Source: an uncultured Cohaesibacter sp. (lineage in GTDB: Bacteria > Pseudomonadota > Alphaproteobacteria > Rhizobiales > Cohaesibacteraceae). From it: 64,000 nt of DNA. The stretch spans positions 806,001-870,000 of the forward strand of contig NZ_OY782507.1 of NCBI RefSeq assembly GCF_963677725.1, given 5' to 3'. Shown here piece by piece: positions 8,766-17,255 of the stretch (position 1 is the stretch's first letter; every line of letters begins with the position of its first letter). The notes beneath the pieces were generated by a model. That model made no database searches and was not told the origin of the DNA. It saw only the letters and a program-made list of their open reading frames with translations. The translations under genes were made by a program, and so were the position numbers.

Positions 8766-9119
8766 TCAGTCGTCGGGGTCAGCCAGAACGAGGTCGTGGG
8801 AGCCTTCGGGACATTCGGTTTCCAGCAGCCAGAAGTCGCGGTCGAATTTCTCTTCTGCCTCGATTTTGTCCATCACGTCAAACACATCGACGCCTTGAAG
8901 GCAGGGTTCAAACAGGCGCTCTCCCTTGGTGATATGCTCATCACGATAGGCGAATTGGCTGGCAGGCTGATAGAGATCAAAAAGACCATCAAGGCGATCA
9001 ACGCGAACGAAAATCGCTCCTGCCTCTGTTGCGCCGCGACGCATCAGGACCGATGGTTTGCTTTTGGCATTTCGGGTGCGCAAATAGGCAGCAACCCATA
9101 AGTCCGATGTAACACGCAT
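8766..9119 (-). CDS. DUF1491 family protein
   Basis: A 117-residue cytoplasmic protein with the family pattern RVTSDLWVAAYLRT, RGATEAGAIFVRVDRL and the acidic end. DUF1491 is a small alphaproteobacterial family of unknown function. The ATG at 9119 is taken as start; a TTG six bases upstream has GGAG at slightly better spacing and cannot be excluded. The next gene in the same direction (peptidoglycan-binding protein) ends 44 bases upstream, so the two may be co-transcribed. Confidence 0.85.
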   Translation of the reverse strand: MRVTSDLWVAAYLRTRNAKSKPSVLMRRGATEAGAIFVRVDRLDGLFDLYQPASQFAYRDEHITKGERLFEPCLQGVDVFDVMDKIEAEEKFDRDFWLLETECPEGSHDLVLADPDD

Positions 9120-9163
9120 CGGCAAACCATCTCCAAATTCTGATTTAGTTGATCGTCTGGTGG

Positions 9164-10033
9164 TTATCCAAGATCCAGATATCCCATGATCATCAATTCC
9201 TGCAACAGGCGATCATTGACTTTACCGGTCACCGGATGGCCACGATTACGCTGGAAGTCAGCTATGGCCGTGCTGGTATTTTGTCCCATCAGGCCATCCA
9301 CGGTCAGATTGACATATCCAACGGTCTTCAAGGCTTCTTGCACTTTGGCCAGCATCGGATCAGAGGTAGCAACCGGAATTGGCGCGGGCGGCACAGGACC
9401 ACGTGCCACATTGGTTCGCCCGGAGGCGACCGGCATCGGCACCGCCATCCGCTTGTTGCTGGCCTGTTGCGTGCTAGCCTTTTGCTTCACAACAGACATC
9501 TTCGGCTTGGCTTTGGGCATGGCCTCAAGCTTGACTTGCGTTGCGGGCGGCGCGGCCTGCGGTTGAGGTAGCGTCGCTACAGGCGCCCTGCTCTGCTGTG
9601 ATGCCTGTTTGCGACCGGTCAGCACATCATACAGAGACATACTGACACGGCCATCAATGGTCATCCCATTGGCATCCTGATAGGCTGCGATCGCTTCGCG
9701 CGTCTGCCCGCCTTCCATGCCGTCGAGCGGCCCAACATAATAGCCAGCCATAGTCAACTGACGTTGCACAGCCAGCGTGAGAGCTGCGTGATCTTTGCTC
9801 AAAGCGGCCACAGAGGTTTGCGCACTGTTGATCGTGCCGGTGATTTGTGGAGCGGTTGTCTGATTTACAGTCCGCTTCATTATCTCCCTTTCGGCAGATT
9901 GGGGCTGGTTGAACAGCGCATTGCCAATGATGGCTGAACTGGTGAGGGCCAGGACCAATATGCCAACCAGGGCTAGTGGGCTGTTTTTGGCCTCTTCTTC
10001 CCAGTCTTCATATGTGTCATAGGTATCAGACAT
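9164..10033 (-). CDS. Membrane-anchored protein with two peptidoglycan-binding domains
   Basis: The N-terminus is acidic and cytoplasmic, followed by one membrane segment (LALVGILVLALTSSAIIGNA, about 20-40). Two PG_binding_1-type helical domains follow. The first is around 85-145 (VQRQLTMAGYYVGPLDGMEG then TREAIAAYQDANGM). The second lies at the C-terminus (VQEALKTVGYVNLTVDGLMG then TSTAIADFQRNRGH). A Pro/Ala/Lys-rich linker joins them. No hydrolase domain is present, so it probably only binds the wall and links it to the inner membrane. Start ATG 10033 with GAGG nine bases upstream. It lies between DUF1491 and a DivJ-like kinase gene on the same strand, a neighbourhood I recall from other Hyphomicrobiales. 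Confidence 0.85.
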   Translation of the reverse strand: MSDTYDTYEDWEEEAKNSPLALVGILVLALTSSAIIGNALFNQPQSAEREIMKRTVNQTTAPQITGTINSAQTSVAALSKDHAALTLAVQRQLTMAGYYVGPLDGMEGGQTREAIAAYQDANGMTIDGRVSMSLYDVLTGRKQASQQSRAPVATLPQPQAAPPATQVKLEAMPKAKPKMSVVKQKASTQQASNKRMAVPMPVASGRTNVARGPVPPAPIPVATSDPMLAKVQEALKTVGYVNLTVDGLMGQNTSTAIADFQRNRGHPVTGKVNDRLLQELMIMGYLDLG

Positions 10034-10117
10034 CTGATTGTAACCTCGTTCCCAGTTAAGTGCCGGTGTCCATTTGCAGCGCCCGGCGGCGCGTCGTCTT
10101 TTTTAGCGAGTAGCAGA

Positions 10118-12052
10118 TCAGGCGATCTTTTTACCTGAAAAGCTTACCTTTCCGTTATGAGGCGCGGTCATATCACCGTCATCCCCAACGTGGTTTTTCA
10201 AAGTGGCAACGGAATTTGTCGCTTCTTGGGCAGTATCCTTTTCCATGTCGACCGGTAGTGTGATGGTGACAGTTGTCCCTTTGCCAACTTTGCTCTTGAT
10301 GTGGAAAGTTCCATTTTGCAGCTCAGCCAGACCGCGCGTGATGGAAAGGCCAATGCCTGCGCCCTCATAGCGACGCTGCAAGCTGCTTTCAGCCTGAACA
10401 AAGGGTTGGGCCAATTTTGGCAGATCTTTTTTGTCAATGCCAATGCCTGTATCGCTGACCTTGATCACCAAGAGTTCTGAAGCAAAAGCCTCTTCCTTGG
10501 TCGATCGGCACACACGCGCCACGGAAATACAAACCTGATCCCCCTTGTCACTGAATTTCAGCGCATTGGACAACAGGTTCAAAACGATCTGACGGCAGGC
10601 ACGCGGATCAAGATTGACATCCGGCAAGTCATCGCTGCACTGGCTATAAAGCATGATGCCACGGCGATCTGCTTCGGTCTGCATCATCCGGCTACAGCCG
10701 GTGACCAGATCATTGAGATCAAAAGCTTGCGCATTGACTTCAAAATTACCCGATTCCAGACGAGACATATCAAGCAAGCTGTTGACCAGTTGCAGCAGAT
10801 GGGTGCCGCCTTTGTGGATCAATTCGGCATATTCACGATTGCGCTCTTCATTGTCGCACGACAATTCCGGATGGCAGAGAATTTCCGAAAAACCGATAAT
10901 GGTATTGAGCGGTGTCCGCAGCTCGTGCGTCACATTGGCCAGGAAACGAATTTTTCCTTCATTGGCTTTTTCCGCCTCGGCACGGGCCTCTTCCATAGCA
11001 AACTGCGTTTTCTTGCGCTTGGAGATGTCCCGCGATACGGCGATCACGCCAGCGATGAAGCCTTGTTCATCGCGTTTGGGGGAGCATTTCATTTCCACCC
11101 AACGCAAGATTGGTGCGGCCTTTGGTTTCTCACCAGCATTGCCGGCTTCGTGGTCAGAGATCGCCTTGGACATGACCTGCAATTCCACCGTAACCGGGTC
11201 ATTGCAATCGTCTGGCTGGTTCATGCAGTCGGACAGGGCACGCAAATAGGCGGGACGATCCGGGATATGAACAAAATGAAACAGATTGTTGCCGTTCAAC
11301 TGGTCCGGCGCGACGCCGAGCAAGGCGTAGCTGGCATCGGATGCATAGGTCACATCGCCAGAGCGGTCATGACGGGTAATCATGTCCGAGACTGTGTTCG
11401 CAATTGAGCGGTAATGCAGCTCTTTTGCCGACAGGCTGGACACTCTGAAGCGATGCAATTGTTCAATACGCACGGCCAGCAGACCGGCATAGATGATAGC
11501 CAGAATAATTGAGATGCTGCCGATTACAGATTGAGCCGGGCTGGCGACTTCCAGGCCGGAGAGCAGTTGCGCTTCTTGCAAGGCAAAGAGCCCGGCGACA
11601 GCGGCAAGGCAGATCAACAAGGCCTTTTTGATGATCCGGCCATTACCAGATAGAGCAACCTCAAGCGGAATGACGCCCAGCCAGATCAAATGAGCGGAAT
11701 AGACGCCACCGGTCATCGAAGCGACCCAGCTGATACATGCAGCGGTCAGTGCTGCGGTCACCAGAAAGGCATTGCTGAGCTTGCCAGTTTTGGACAGATA
11801 GGCAACCGAGACAAGAGGGGCCAACATCCAGAGCGGCACAAGAGAGAGCGGTGTGGAAAGCGAGGGATCAATCTGACCGGATACCAGAATCACAAAGGGC
11901 AGCAAAGCCAATGCAGCCACACCGACGCAAAGATGCACCGCGATGAAAACCCGGTGACGGGTCATCTCGCTGTCACTTTGCTTGCCACTTTCATGCAGAA
12001 GGCCACCCACGAAGGATTGAATCGATGTGTTGGCCCAAAACGCGTCTTGCAC
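10118..12052 (-). CDS. PAS-domain sensor histidine kinase, DivJ/PleC-like
   Basis: A 644-residue kinase. About six membrane segments fill residues 34-195, then a PAS domain (about 212-345, ending AVSRDISKRKKTQ). A HisKA domain follows with phospho-accepting His about 376 in FLANVTHELRTPLNTIIGF. An HATPase_c domain has the N box LNLLSNALKFSD, the G1 box VSDTGIGI and the G2 box GAGIGLSI. The H-box wording is that of the PleC/DivJ group that feeds DivK and the CtrA pathway. The multi-pass N-terminus without a large periplasmic loop resembles DivJ more than PleC. Start is GTG at 12052 with GAGG about eight bases upstream. No response regulator lies beside it, as is usual for this group. The precise orthology is inference. 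Confidence 0.85.
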   Translation of the reverse strand: MQDAFWANTSIQSFVGGLLHESGKQSDSEMTRHRVFIAVHLCVGVAALALLPFVILVSGQIDPSLSTPLSLVPLWMLAPLVSVAYLSKTGKLSNAFLVTAALTAACISWVASMTGGVYSAHLIWLGVIPLEVALSGNGRIIKKALLICLAAVAGLFALQEAQLLSGLEVASPAQSVIGSISIILAIIYAGLLAVRIEQLHRFRVSSLSAKELHYRSIANTVSDMITRHDRSGDVTYASDASYALLGVAPDQLNGNNLFHFVHIPDRPAYLRALSDCMNQPDDCNDPVTVELQVMSKAISDHEAGNAGEKPKAAPILRWVEMKCSPKRDEQGFIAGVIAVSRDISKRKKTQFAMEEARAEAEKANEGKIRFLANVTHELRTPLNTIIGFSEILCHPELSCDNEERNREYAELIHKGGTHLLQLVNSLLDMSRLESGNFEVNAQAFDLNDLVTGCSRMMQTEADRRGIMLYSQCSDDLPDVNLDPRACRQIVLNLLSNALKFSDKGDQVCISVARVCRSTKEEAFASELLVIKVSDTGIGIDKKDLPKLAQPFVQAESSLQRRYEGAGIGLSITRGLAELQNGTFHIKSKVGKGTTVTITLPVDMEKDTAQEATNSVATLKNHVGDDGDMTAPHNGKVSFSGKKIA

Positions 12053-12675
12053 TGTCTTACCTCACCCGAACTATGGCCAATAGAGATCTGGCCACAAAAG
12101 AATACGCAATACAAACTCAGGGTCTCGGAACGACGATCCGATTGGTATTGTGAGCCATAGAGTGCCACGGAGACTTTTAAGGAACGCTAAAAATCGGGGT
12201 CCGGAAGTGGACACGATCACCACGGCAACCGATTTTGGGCGATTTTGGCTTGAAAACCATTTTTATGGTTAACAAACAACTTCCAAAAAACAGCCTAACC
12301 CTTATTTCTTTTGAGATATCTGCGCTTTAGACCTGTGTGCATAATGTTTCTGGCCCTGTTGCAGGCTGGTCTCGCACGCACCGGAAGCTGTGTTTTTTGC
12401 CTCTTGATGGCCTTCCAATCCGCAGAAAGCAGCGACATTTCAGAAGTGTTACCAGTGTCTTACGGAATAGGTCAAATTTGAATCAATTCTGACTCGTTCC
12501 CTCAAACTGACTTTGAGATATTTCCTCTAGATTGAAGATCAAGCTCAACAGCACGCCGCATTCGTCGCACCGGATGAGGCACAAGAGGATCCGATAAAGA
12601 GATCTGCTGGGGGCTGAAATTTGGGACGGTAGCGGAGCAATAGGCTTCGGATATGGGTTACGAAAGGGCAAATCA
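12053..12675. other. Intergenic region between DivJ-like kinase and DUF5330 genes
   Basis: This is a divergent spacer of about 620 bases without a convincing gene. It has AACCAT-TTTT-ATGGTT (around 12254-12269), a small perfect inverted repeat. It also has a near-CtrA match TTAA-N7-TAAA around 12177-12191 and two close GANTC sites (GAATC and GACTC) around 12480-12495. The minus-strand open frame 12483-12887 overlaps the DUF5330 gene and is rejected. Confidence 0.5.
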
Positions 12676-13047
12676 ATGTCATTCCTGATCAGAGCAGCAT
12701 TCTGGCTTTCCCTGGTCATACTGATTTTACCTGCAGAACCGGATAGCAAGCGGTCGGACGCTTCGCTCTCCACGACGCAGGCAATTTCAGCGGCACAGGC
12801 AGCGCTGAGCGATTTCACCAGTTTTTGCTCGCGGCAGCCCGATGTTTGCGCAGCTGGCGAAGTGGCGCTTGACAATTTCGCCGCCAAGGCCCGCTACGGC
12901 GCCAAGCAATTGTATGTCTATCTCGACGATGACTCTGGCGAGAAAGACACAGAAGCACAGACCAAGTTGGCTCTAACTGAATCACCGGATCGTTCAAGCC
13001 TTGACCAAAAGCAACTCACAACTTTGGTCAACGATCTGCAGCAATAA
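12676..13047 (+). CDS. DUF5330 family protein
   Basis: A 123-residue protein starting MSFLIRAAFWLSLVILILP, a signal or signal-anchor sequence typical of the rhizobial DUF5330 family. A conserved region with two cysteines follows (FTSFCSRQPDVCAAGEVAL), then an acidic C-terminus. It is probably exported to the periplasm or anchored in the inner membrane. The function is unknown. It lies upstream of a possible structured RNA and sufE. Confidence 0.75.
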   Translation: MSFLIRAAFWLSLVILILPAEPDSKRSDASLSTTQAISAAQAALSDFTSFCSRQPDVCAAGEVALDNFAAKARYGAKQLYVYLDDDSGEKDTEAQTKLALTESPDRSSLDQKQLTTLVNDLQQ

Positions 13048-13059
13048 AGAAAGCCTGCT

Positions 13060-13262
13060 CAATCCATAACGACTCAACCTCGGGAGGCCAGACCGTAAAG
13101 CCACCCGATCCCCAAGGTCAGACACCTGATGTGGCCATCCTTGTCGAACCAATGACAACCACCTCATCACCCCGGTCCCCGTCAGGAGACTGACCTTATA
13201 CGTCCCACTGAGCCTGTGGCTGCGCCGAAATGAAATTGCCCTTTCATTTCGGCGCTTTTTCT
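13060..13262 (+). ncRNA. Candidate structured RNA (small RNA or 3' UTR) ending in a terminator
   Basis: The stretch after the DUF5330 stop is rich in CC/ACC single-strand-like runs and has several complementary segments. GTCAG-GAGA-CTGAC (13181-13194) is a hairpin with a GNRA loop. CAAGG-TCAG-ACAC-CTGA with a distant CCTTG spans 13113-13143. AGGTCAG (13115-13121) can pair with CTGACCT (13190-13196). It ends in a 14-bp terminator stem. The T-run lies only on the plus side, which sets the strand. I see no clear promoter, so it may be a processed 3' UTR. The start coordinate is approximate. Confidence 0.4.
13222..13262 (+). terminator. Strong intrinsic terminator before sufE
   Basis: A perfect 14-bp stem GCGCCGAAATGAAA / TTTCATTTCGGCGC with a 6-base loop is followed by TTTTTCTTTTT. 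It ends the DUF5330 transcript or the candidate RNA. Confidence 0.9.
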
Positions 13263-13354
13263 TTTTGCCTTTCCCATTCAAGATCTTGCTCCGAGCGAGC
13301 GGCTTGGTTAGTCTGCTTTGCGACCAAGGCCACCAGGAAAGAGACTGCTGCACC

Positions 13355-13789
13355 ATGCCCATGACCGTTGAAGAGCTGATTGAAAATTTCTCCTTTATCG
13401 AGGATTGGGAGGAAAGATACCGCTATGTTATCGAGCTGGGTCGTGAGTTGGAGCCGCTGGCAGAAGAAGAAATGAATGACGCCAACAAAGTGCAAGGCTG
13501 CGTTTCGCAGGTCTGGCTGAAAACCGAACAATCTGGTGATAGCGACAATCCCGTTCTGACCTTTAGAGGCGACAGTGATGCCCATATCGTCAAAGGTTTG
13601 GTGGCAATTGCCTTGGCGACCTTCTCGGGCAAGCCAGCCAAAGAGATCCTCACCATTGACGCGGAAGCCGTTTTCGACCAGATCGGTTTAAGAGACCATC
13701 TGACGCCACAGCGTTCCAATGGTCTCTCTGCTATGATTGGCCGCATTAAGTCTGACGCTCAAGCAGCCCTCGACGGCAAGCACCAATAG
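13355..13789 (+). CDS. sufE: SufE family cysteine desulfuration protein
   Basis: SufE accepts sulfane sulfur from the cysteine desulfurase SufS and passes it to the SufBCD scaffold for iron-sulfur cluster assembly in the cytoplasm. The 144-residue product has the family core: YRYVIELGRELEPL, the acceptor cysteine about 49 in KVQGCVSQVW, then IVKGLVAIALATFSGK and LRDHLTPQRSNGL. The ATG at 13355 is chosen because SufE proteins begin just before this point and AGGAAAGAGA lies upstream; the open frame extends 90 bases further back without good signals. No suf operon genes are adjacent, so this is a detached sufE. It converges with the DUF6456 gene. Confidence 0.93.
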   Translation: MPMTVEELIENFSFIEDWEERYRYVIELGRELEPLAEEEMNDANKVQGCVSQVWLKTEQSGDSDNPVLTFRGDSDAHIVKGLVAIALATFSGKPAKEILTIDAEAVFDQIGLRDHLTPQRSNGLSAMIGRIKSDAQAALDGKHQ

Positions 13790-13796
13790 TCTGCAA

Positions 13797-14693
13797 TCAC
13801 ATCTGGGGCCGAAAGTCCTCGGTTCCCCAATGCTGGATGAAATTGCGCTCTGGACCCTGTGCTTTTTCCGACAATCCATAGTGACGGGCCAGACGGTCGA
13901 GCGCCAACGACAGGATCTGCTTGGCGGATCGGGCAGGCCATTTTCGTTCGCGCTCTATCGCCTCAAGCCCTTTGAGGAAGCAGCAAAAGTCAATCAGGAC
14001 GCCGGACAATTCATCACCGACATAAAGAACCGCCTTGCTGAAGCGCTTTCGGGCGCCCATGGCGCTGTCACTGATGTCATTGCGACCCAAAGGCCCTTGC
14101 CCTTTGCCTGATCCACCAGCCTCACCGAGTTTGTCCCAGTTAATCCCCATCATCGGTGCCATTTGGCCCAGCTCGAAGTCTTGGCGAAATCGTTCTCCGG
14201 CCTCCAATTGGCATGAAGACAATATGGGGCTGCCATCAGGACGTTTGCGGATCGCCAACATGGCGAGCGGGCTTTCCTGTTTGTTGATGCGTGGTGTAGG
14301 TTTTTTGACAGGCTCGCTCACGGACTGCCGGCCAAGGTCTTTGGTTGACTTACGCTTTTGCTCTTTATCATTGTCCAATGATACGAGGACTTGATGCTGG
14401 GCGGCAAAAATCTGTTGCTCGTCCTTTGCCAGCTGTACCCGCCGCAGAGCCTGTCTGCCTTCTGAGGTCACAACGACCTGTCCTTCGCATTGGCGCAGGC
14501 AACCCCTGCGCAGCAGGCTTTCCAACGCCGCTTTGTCTTCCTCTTTTTTTGCTTTTCCGGCTTTTGCCTCTTTTGTCCGGGGGGATTTAAGACAAGCTTT
14601 GAGCAAACGCACTTCATTGGGCGACAAAAGAGAAATGTGAGCGCGTGTGATGGGATGTCCCAAATGGTGATCGTCGGATTTGCGTCTCGTCAT
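13797..14693 (-). CDS. DUF6456 domain protein
   Basis: A 298-residue basic cytoplasmic protein. The N-terminal part (about 20-90) looks like a small winged-helix module (HISLLSPNEVRLLKACLKSP, LLRRGCLRQCEGQVVVTSEG). A charged linker follows. The C-terminal region (about 160-290) contains GERFRQDFELGQMAPMMGINW and KWPARSAKQILSLALDRLARHYG, which I recall as the DUF6456 domain of Hyphomicrobiales. The function is unknown; DNA binding is plausible. It overlaps the upstream DnaA-domain-IV-like gene by ATGA, so the two are translationally coupled and probably form one unit. Confidence 0.8.
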   Translation of the reverse strand: MTRRKSDDHHLGHPITRAHISLLSPNEVRLLKACLKSPRTKEAKAGKAKKEEDKAALESLLRRGCLRQCEGQVVVTSEGRQALRRVQLAKDEQQIFAAQHQVLVSLDNDKEQKRKSTKDLGRQSVSEPVKKPTPRINKQESPLAMLAIRKRPDGSPILSSCQLEAGERFRQDFELGQMAPMMGINWDKLGEAGGSGKGQGPLGRNDISDSAMGARKRFSKAVLYVGDELSGVLIDFCCFLKGLEAIERERKWPARSAKQILSLALDRLARHYGLSEKAQGPERNFIQHWGTEDFRPQM

Positions 14694-15097
14694 TTGGCCT
14701 TCCGACAGGTGAGAGGGGTGATAAGCATCATGGTTTCCAGCGCGCTTTCAAGGCTGTTGAGCAGCAATTCGGTCTCTTCTTCTTCCCGTCGGTCTTCAAC
14801 CACCCGGCAGGCATAGGCCACCGTGGTTCGATCGCGGCCATAATGACCAGCAATCTGCTTGAGGGGATAGCTCAGACTGACATGCGCCAAATACATGGCC
14901 ACTTGTCGTGCAAAGGCAATGGTTTTGCGGCAACGCGTGTCTGCATAAAGCGCCGTGCGTGGCATGCGATAAGTACGCGCCACCAGCTCATCGACGATCA
15001 CCAATGCCGGAATTGTTTTTTCATCGAGCCGATATGCGCCCGGCGCCGCAACGTCCACCGTGTTCTGGGCGATTGCTGCGTTCAATTGTATATTCAT
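14690..15097 (-). CDS. Stand-alone DnaA domain IV-like helix-turn-helix protein
   Basis: A 135-residue protein whose residues about 60-115 resemble the DNA-binding domain IV of DnaA. ARQVAMYLAHVSLSYPLKQI is followed by GHYGRDRTTVAYACRVVEDR, close to the DnaA-box signature (GGRDHTTVLHACRKIE type). No AAA+ ATPase domain is present. The ATG at 15097 has AAGGGAA eight bases upstream and is preferred to an upstream extension from 15187. Annotated relatives in Rhizobiales are called DnaA-related or helix-turn-helix proteins. It may bind DnaA boxes and modulate replication or transcription; that is inference. It is followed, with a 4-base overlap, by the DUF6456 gene. Confidence 0.8.
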   Translation of the reverse strand: MNIQLNAAIAQNTVDVAAPGAYRLDEKTIPALVIVDELVARTYRMPRTALYADTRCRKTIAFARQVAMYLAHVSLSYPLKQIAGHYGRDRTTVAYACRVVEDRREEEETELLLNSLESALETMMLITPLTCRKAK

Positions 15098-15222
15098 GGT
15101 CTTGTTTCCCTTATGCCCATTCGAAAATTTGTAGGAAAATTTACCTGTAAATATACAACCTATACGTGCTCTAAGAATAAGTTGCATTTAAAATGACGTT
15201 TTCTTTTTAAAAAGATAGGCTG

Positions 15223-15237
15223 TTAAAAAAAATTTAA
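15223..15237. promoter_or_regulatory. CtrA-like TTAA-N7-TTAA match in an AT-rich spacer
   Basis: TTAAAAAAAATTTAA is an exact match to TTAA-N7-TTAA, between the divergent DnaA-domain-IV-like gene and the hypothetical gene at 15321. The surroundings are extremely AT-rich (15170-15265), so chance is a serious alternative. AT-rich DNA of this kind is also what MucR proteins bind. Confidence 0.3.
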
Positions 15238-15320
15238 ATATTAAATTTCAATAACTTAAATAGACTAAGGCAAGCGACGTCGCGCAACACGATCACTCAA
15301 CTTATGCTCGCTTTCTGTTT

Positions 15321-15746
15321 GTGGATGATACTGACCACATGAAGAAACGCAGTTGTTGGCGCAGTGATTGCGCAAAGGGACAAGCTTCAGCGCGACGCGA
15401 TCTTGTGCCTACTCACCGGATCGACCAATCCGTATCCTTATCAACCCGCCAGACCTCTGGATCTCATGGCGATAAGACAGACGTGATTGAGCAACAAGTG
15501 CGACATGGTGAGAAGATTTATAACCGCCGTCGAGATCTGCCGGGCCTTTTGCATCTCTTTCCCGCCGAGATTGAAAGACTGGATGAAATGTCCTCCAGAG
15601 CGGTACTGCAAAAGCTGACAAGTCTGGTGAAGGGTGAGCGGGCGCGTGGACGCACAGGGCATTGGCGTTATTCCCTGACGCGACATATCGGACTAAGTCA
15701 GGCGTTAAGGGCCGAAAAGCTCCGGCTTGGTCATGGAACGTGTTGA
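15321..15746 (+). CDS. Conserved hypothetical protein
   Basis: The 141-residue frame starts with GTG (ATG alternative at 15339). The C-terminal half looks like a real helical domain: NRRRDLPGLLHLFPAEIERL, then VLQKLTSLVKGERARG and GHWRYSLTRHIGLSQALRAE. It resembles small alphaproteobacterial proteins annotated only as hypothetical (possibly the DUF6477 type). The first 60 residues look less protein-like and the start is uncertain. It ends at a bidirectional terminator shared with mucR. Confidence 0.55.
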   Translation: MDDTDHMKKRSCWRSDCAKGQASARRDLVPTHRIDQSVSLSTRQTSGSHGDKTDVIEQQVRHGEKIYNRRRDLPGLLHLFPAEIERLDEMSSRAVLQKLTSLVKGERARGRTGHWRYSLTRHIGLSQALRAEKLRLGHGTC

Positions 15747-15777
15747 AGCGGCCCCATGACCATCTTGGAGAGCGCAA

Positions 15778-15806
15778 CAAAAAAGGCAGCCTGGAGGCTG
15801 CCTTTC
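15778..15806. terminator. Bidirectional terminator between the 15321 gene and mucR
   Basis: The hairpin AAAGGCAGCC / GGCTGCCTTT with a TGGA loop has A-runs on the left. It separates two converging genes. Confidence 0.85.
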
Positions 15807-15841
15807 GATGTCATTAAAACAAGATCTTACATAGACCTCAT

Positions 15842-16255
15842 TTATTTTTTGCGACGCTGCTGACCTAGGCCCATTTTCTTGGCCAGATTGGAGCGCGCTT
15901 CTGCATAACTTGGAGCGACCATTGGATAGTCGGCAGGCAAACCCCACTTCTCCCGGTATTCTTCAGGAGAGAGATTATAGTGGGTACGCAGATGACGCTT
16001 GAGCGATTTGAACTTCTTGCCATCTTCAAGGCAGATGATGAAATCAGGCGTGATCGATTTTTTGACAGTCACTGCAGGTTTGGGTGCTTCAACAACTTCT
16101 TCAGTCACTGGTTTTTTGGTGTCTTCCAGTGCCTTGTAGATGTCACCGATCAATCCTGAGAGATCATTCACCGGTACTGCATTGTTGCTAACATAGGCCG
16201 ATACAATATCAGCGGTCAGTTCAATAAGTATATTATTGTCTGAGCTTTCCGACAT
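15842..16255 (-). CDS. mucR: MucR/Ros family transcriptional regulator
   Basis: A 137-residue zinc-finger regulator. The finger is C75-x2-D78-x9-H88-x3-H92 ([19 protein letters not shown]), the prokaryotic C-D-H-H type, followed by [20 protein letters not shown], the family hallmark. The N-terminal helix (about 8-45) is the oligomerisation region. MucR proteins are H-NS-like silencers binding AT-rich DNA; in rhizobia and Brucella they control exopolysaccharide, motility and virulence genes and repress themselves. About 300 bases of AT-rich DNA lie upstream (16256-16554) before the mrp operon end. I found no gene there. Confidence 0.95.
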   Translation of the reverse strand: MSESSDNNILIELTADIVSAYVSNNAVPVNDLSGLIGDIYKALEDTKKPVTEEVVEAPKPAVTVKKSITPDFIICLEDGKKFKSLKRHLRTHYNLSPEEYREKWGLPADYPMVAPSYAEARSNLAKKMGLGQQRRKK

Positions 16256-16554
16256 TTTTTGGGATCTTTCTTGTTGAATTGCTCACAATCTCCCGTGGAG
16301 AGAGAGAAAACGCTAGAGCTAAACATTTTCGTGCGGGGCTGCACAGCCGCAAGCATTTGCTACAGTAGTAGTGGAACTCTCTTTTTACTTCAAGGAGGAA
16401 AGATCAAATCTTTGGTCACTTGTGGGCAACATGCTTACCTAAAGCAAATTATTAGTAATTTGTAATCTGGAAAATCAGCACAATAGTTAAAATTGTCAAG
16501 AGTTCCGCAAGGGAAGGCTCTTTTCCCAAGTCAACCTCGCCATTCGAGCTGCGG

Positions 16555-16899
16555 CTATTTGCCCTTCATTTTACGAACGTTGGCCGCATACTGATCGATG
16601 GCGGTACCCTTCCATGGTTTGGTACCGGTGATATAAGCAACTCTCGCGATCAAATGAGCGGAAATGGGAGCCGTGATCAAAAAGAACGCGATCCCCGCCA
16701 AAGCACGGCTGAAAACGCTAAATTCCATGGAATAGACGGCAAGTGCCAGCAACAGAACGCCAGAGCCGACAGTCCCGGCCTTTGATGCGGAATGCATGCG
16801 TGTATAGACGTCGGGGAAACGCAAGAGCCCTATCGATGCGGAAAAAACAAAGACAGCACCAATCAGCAACATCAGTCCGGTAATCAGATCGTGGATCAT
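16555..16899 (-). CDS. mrpG: Mrp cation/proton antiporter subunit G
   Basis: A 114-residue membrane protein with three segments and the MrpG/PhaG pattern ([20 protein letters not shown], then [11 protein letters not shown]). It is the last gene of the seven-gene operon. It overlaps mrpF by ATGA. It is needed for function of the Mrp complex but is not thought to carry the ion path itself. Confidence 0.95.
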   Translation of the reverse strand: MIHDLITGLMLLIGAVFVFSASIGLLRFPDVYTRMHSASKAGTVGSGVLLLALAVYSMEFSVFSRALAGIAFFLITAPISAHLIARVAYITGTKPWKGTAIDQYAANVRKMKGK

Positions 16900-17255
16900 G
16901 CCTCTTCCCCTTTTCTGGCTTTTTCCGCCAATTGCTCGGCCGCCTCAGCTTCTTTTTTGTCATGGAAAACGGAATCATCGCCATGCCGCAGAATGAATCG
17001 GGCAAAGGCAACCGTGGACAGGAAGCCAACCAGCCCCAGGGCAATGGCGATATCAATATAGAGATAATAATCAGCCTTCACCCCAAATACGGCGATAAAG
17101 CCGATGCCGACGGCCACCAGCATATCAAGCCCGACGATGCGGTCAGCAAGGCTTGGCCCCTTGATGATTCGAACGCAGATCAACAGACATGAAATGGACA
17201 AGATCACCAAGGTGAGAAGGATGATTGCATCAAGAAGAGTCAGGCTGTTCATCAT
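16896..17255 (-). CDS. mrpF: Mrp cation/proton antiporter subunit F
   Basis: A 119-residue protein with three membrane segments and the MrpF core [20 protein letters not shown]. The C-terminus is a longer charged tail ([20 protein letters not shown]). It overlaps mrpE upstream and mrpG downstream by four bases each, consistent with coupled translation. Confidence 0.95.
   Translation of the reverse strand: MMNSLTLLDAIILLTLVILSISCLLICVRIIKGPSLADRIVGLDMLVAVGIGFIAVFGVKADYYLYIDIAIALGLVGFLSTVAFARFILRHGDDSVFHDKKEAEAAEQLAEKARKGEEA

Noticed and set aside
12177-12191. Near-CtrA site TTAA-N7-TAAA upstream of the DivJ-like gene
   Set aside because: The second half-site is mismatched, and matches of this quality are expected by chance in AT-rich DNA.
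12483-12887. 134-codon minus-strand frame overlapping the DUF5330 gene
   Set aside because: No family features and it overlaps the recognisable DUF5330 protein by more than 200 bases.
16259-16465. 68-codon plus-strand frame between mucR and mrpG
   Set aside because: Low-quality sequence in AT-rich regulatory DNA with no ribosome site or recognisable domain.
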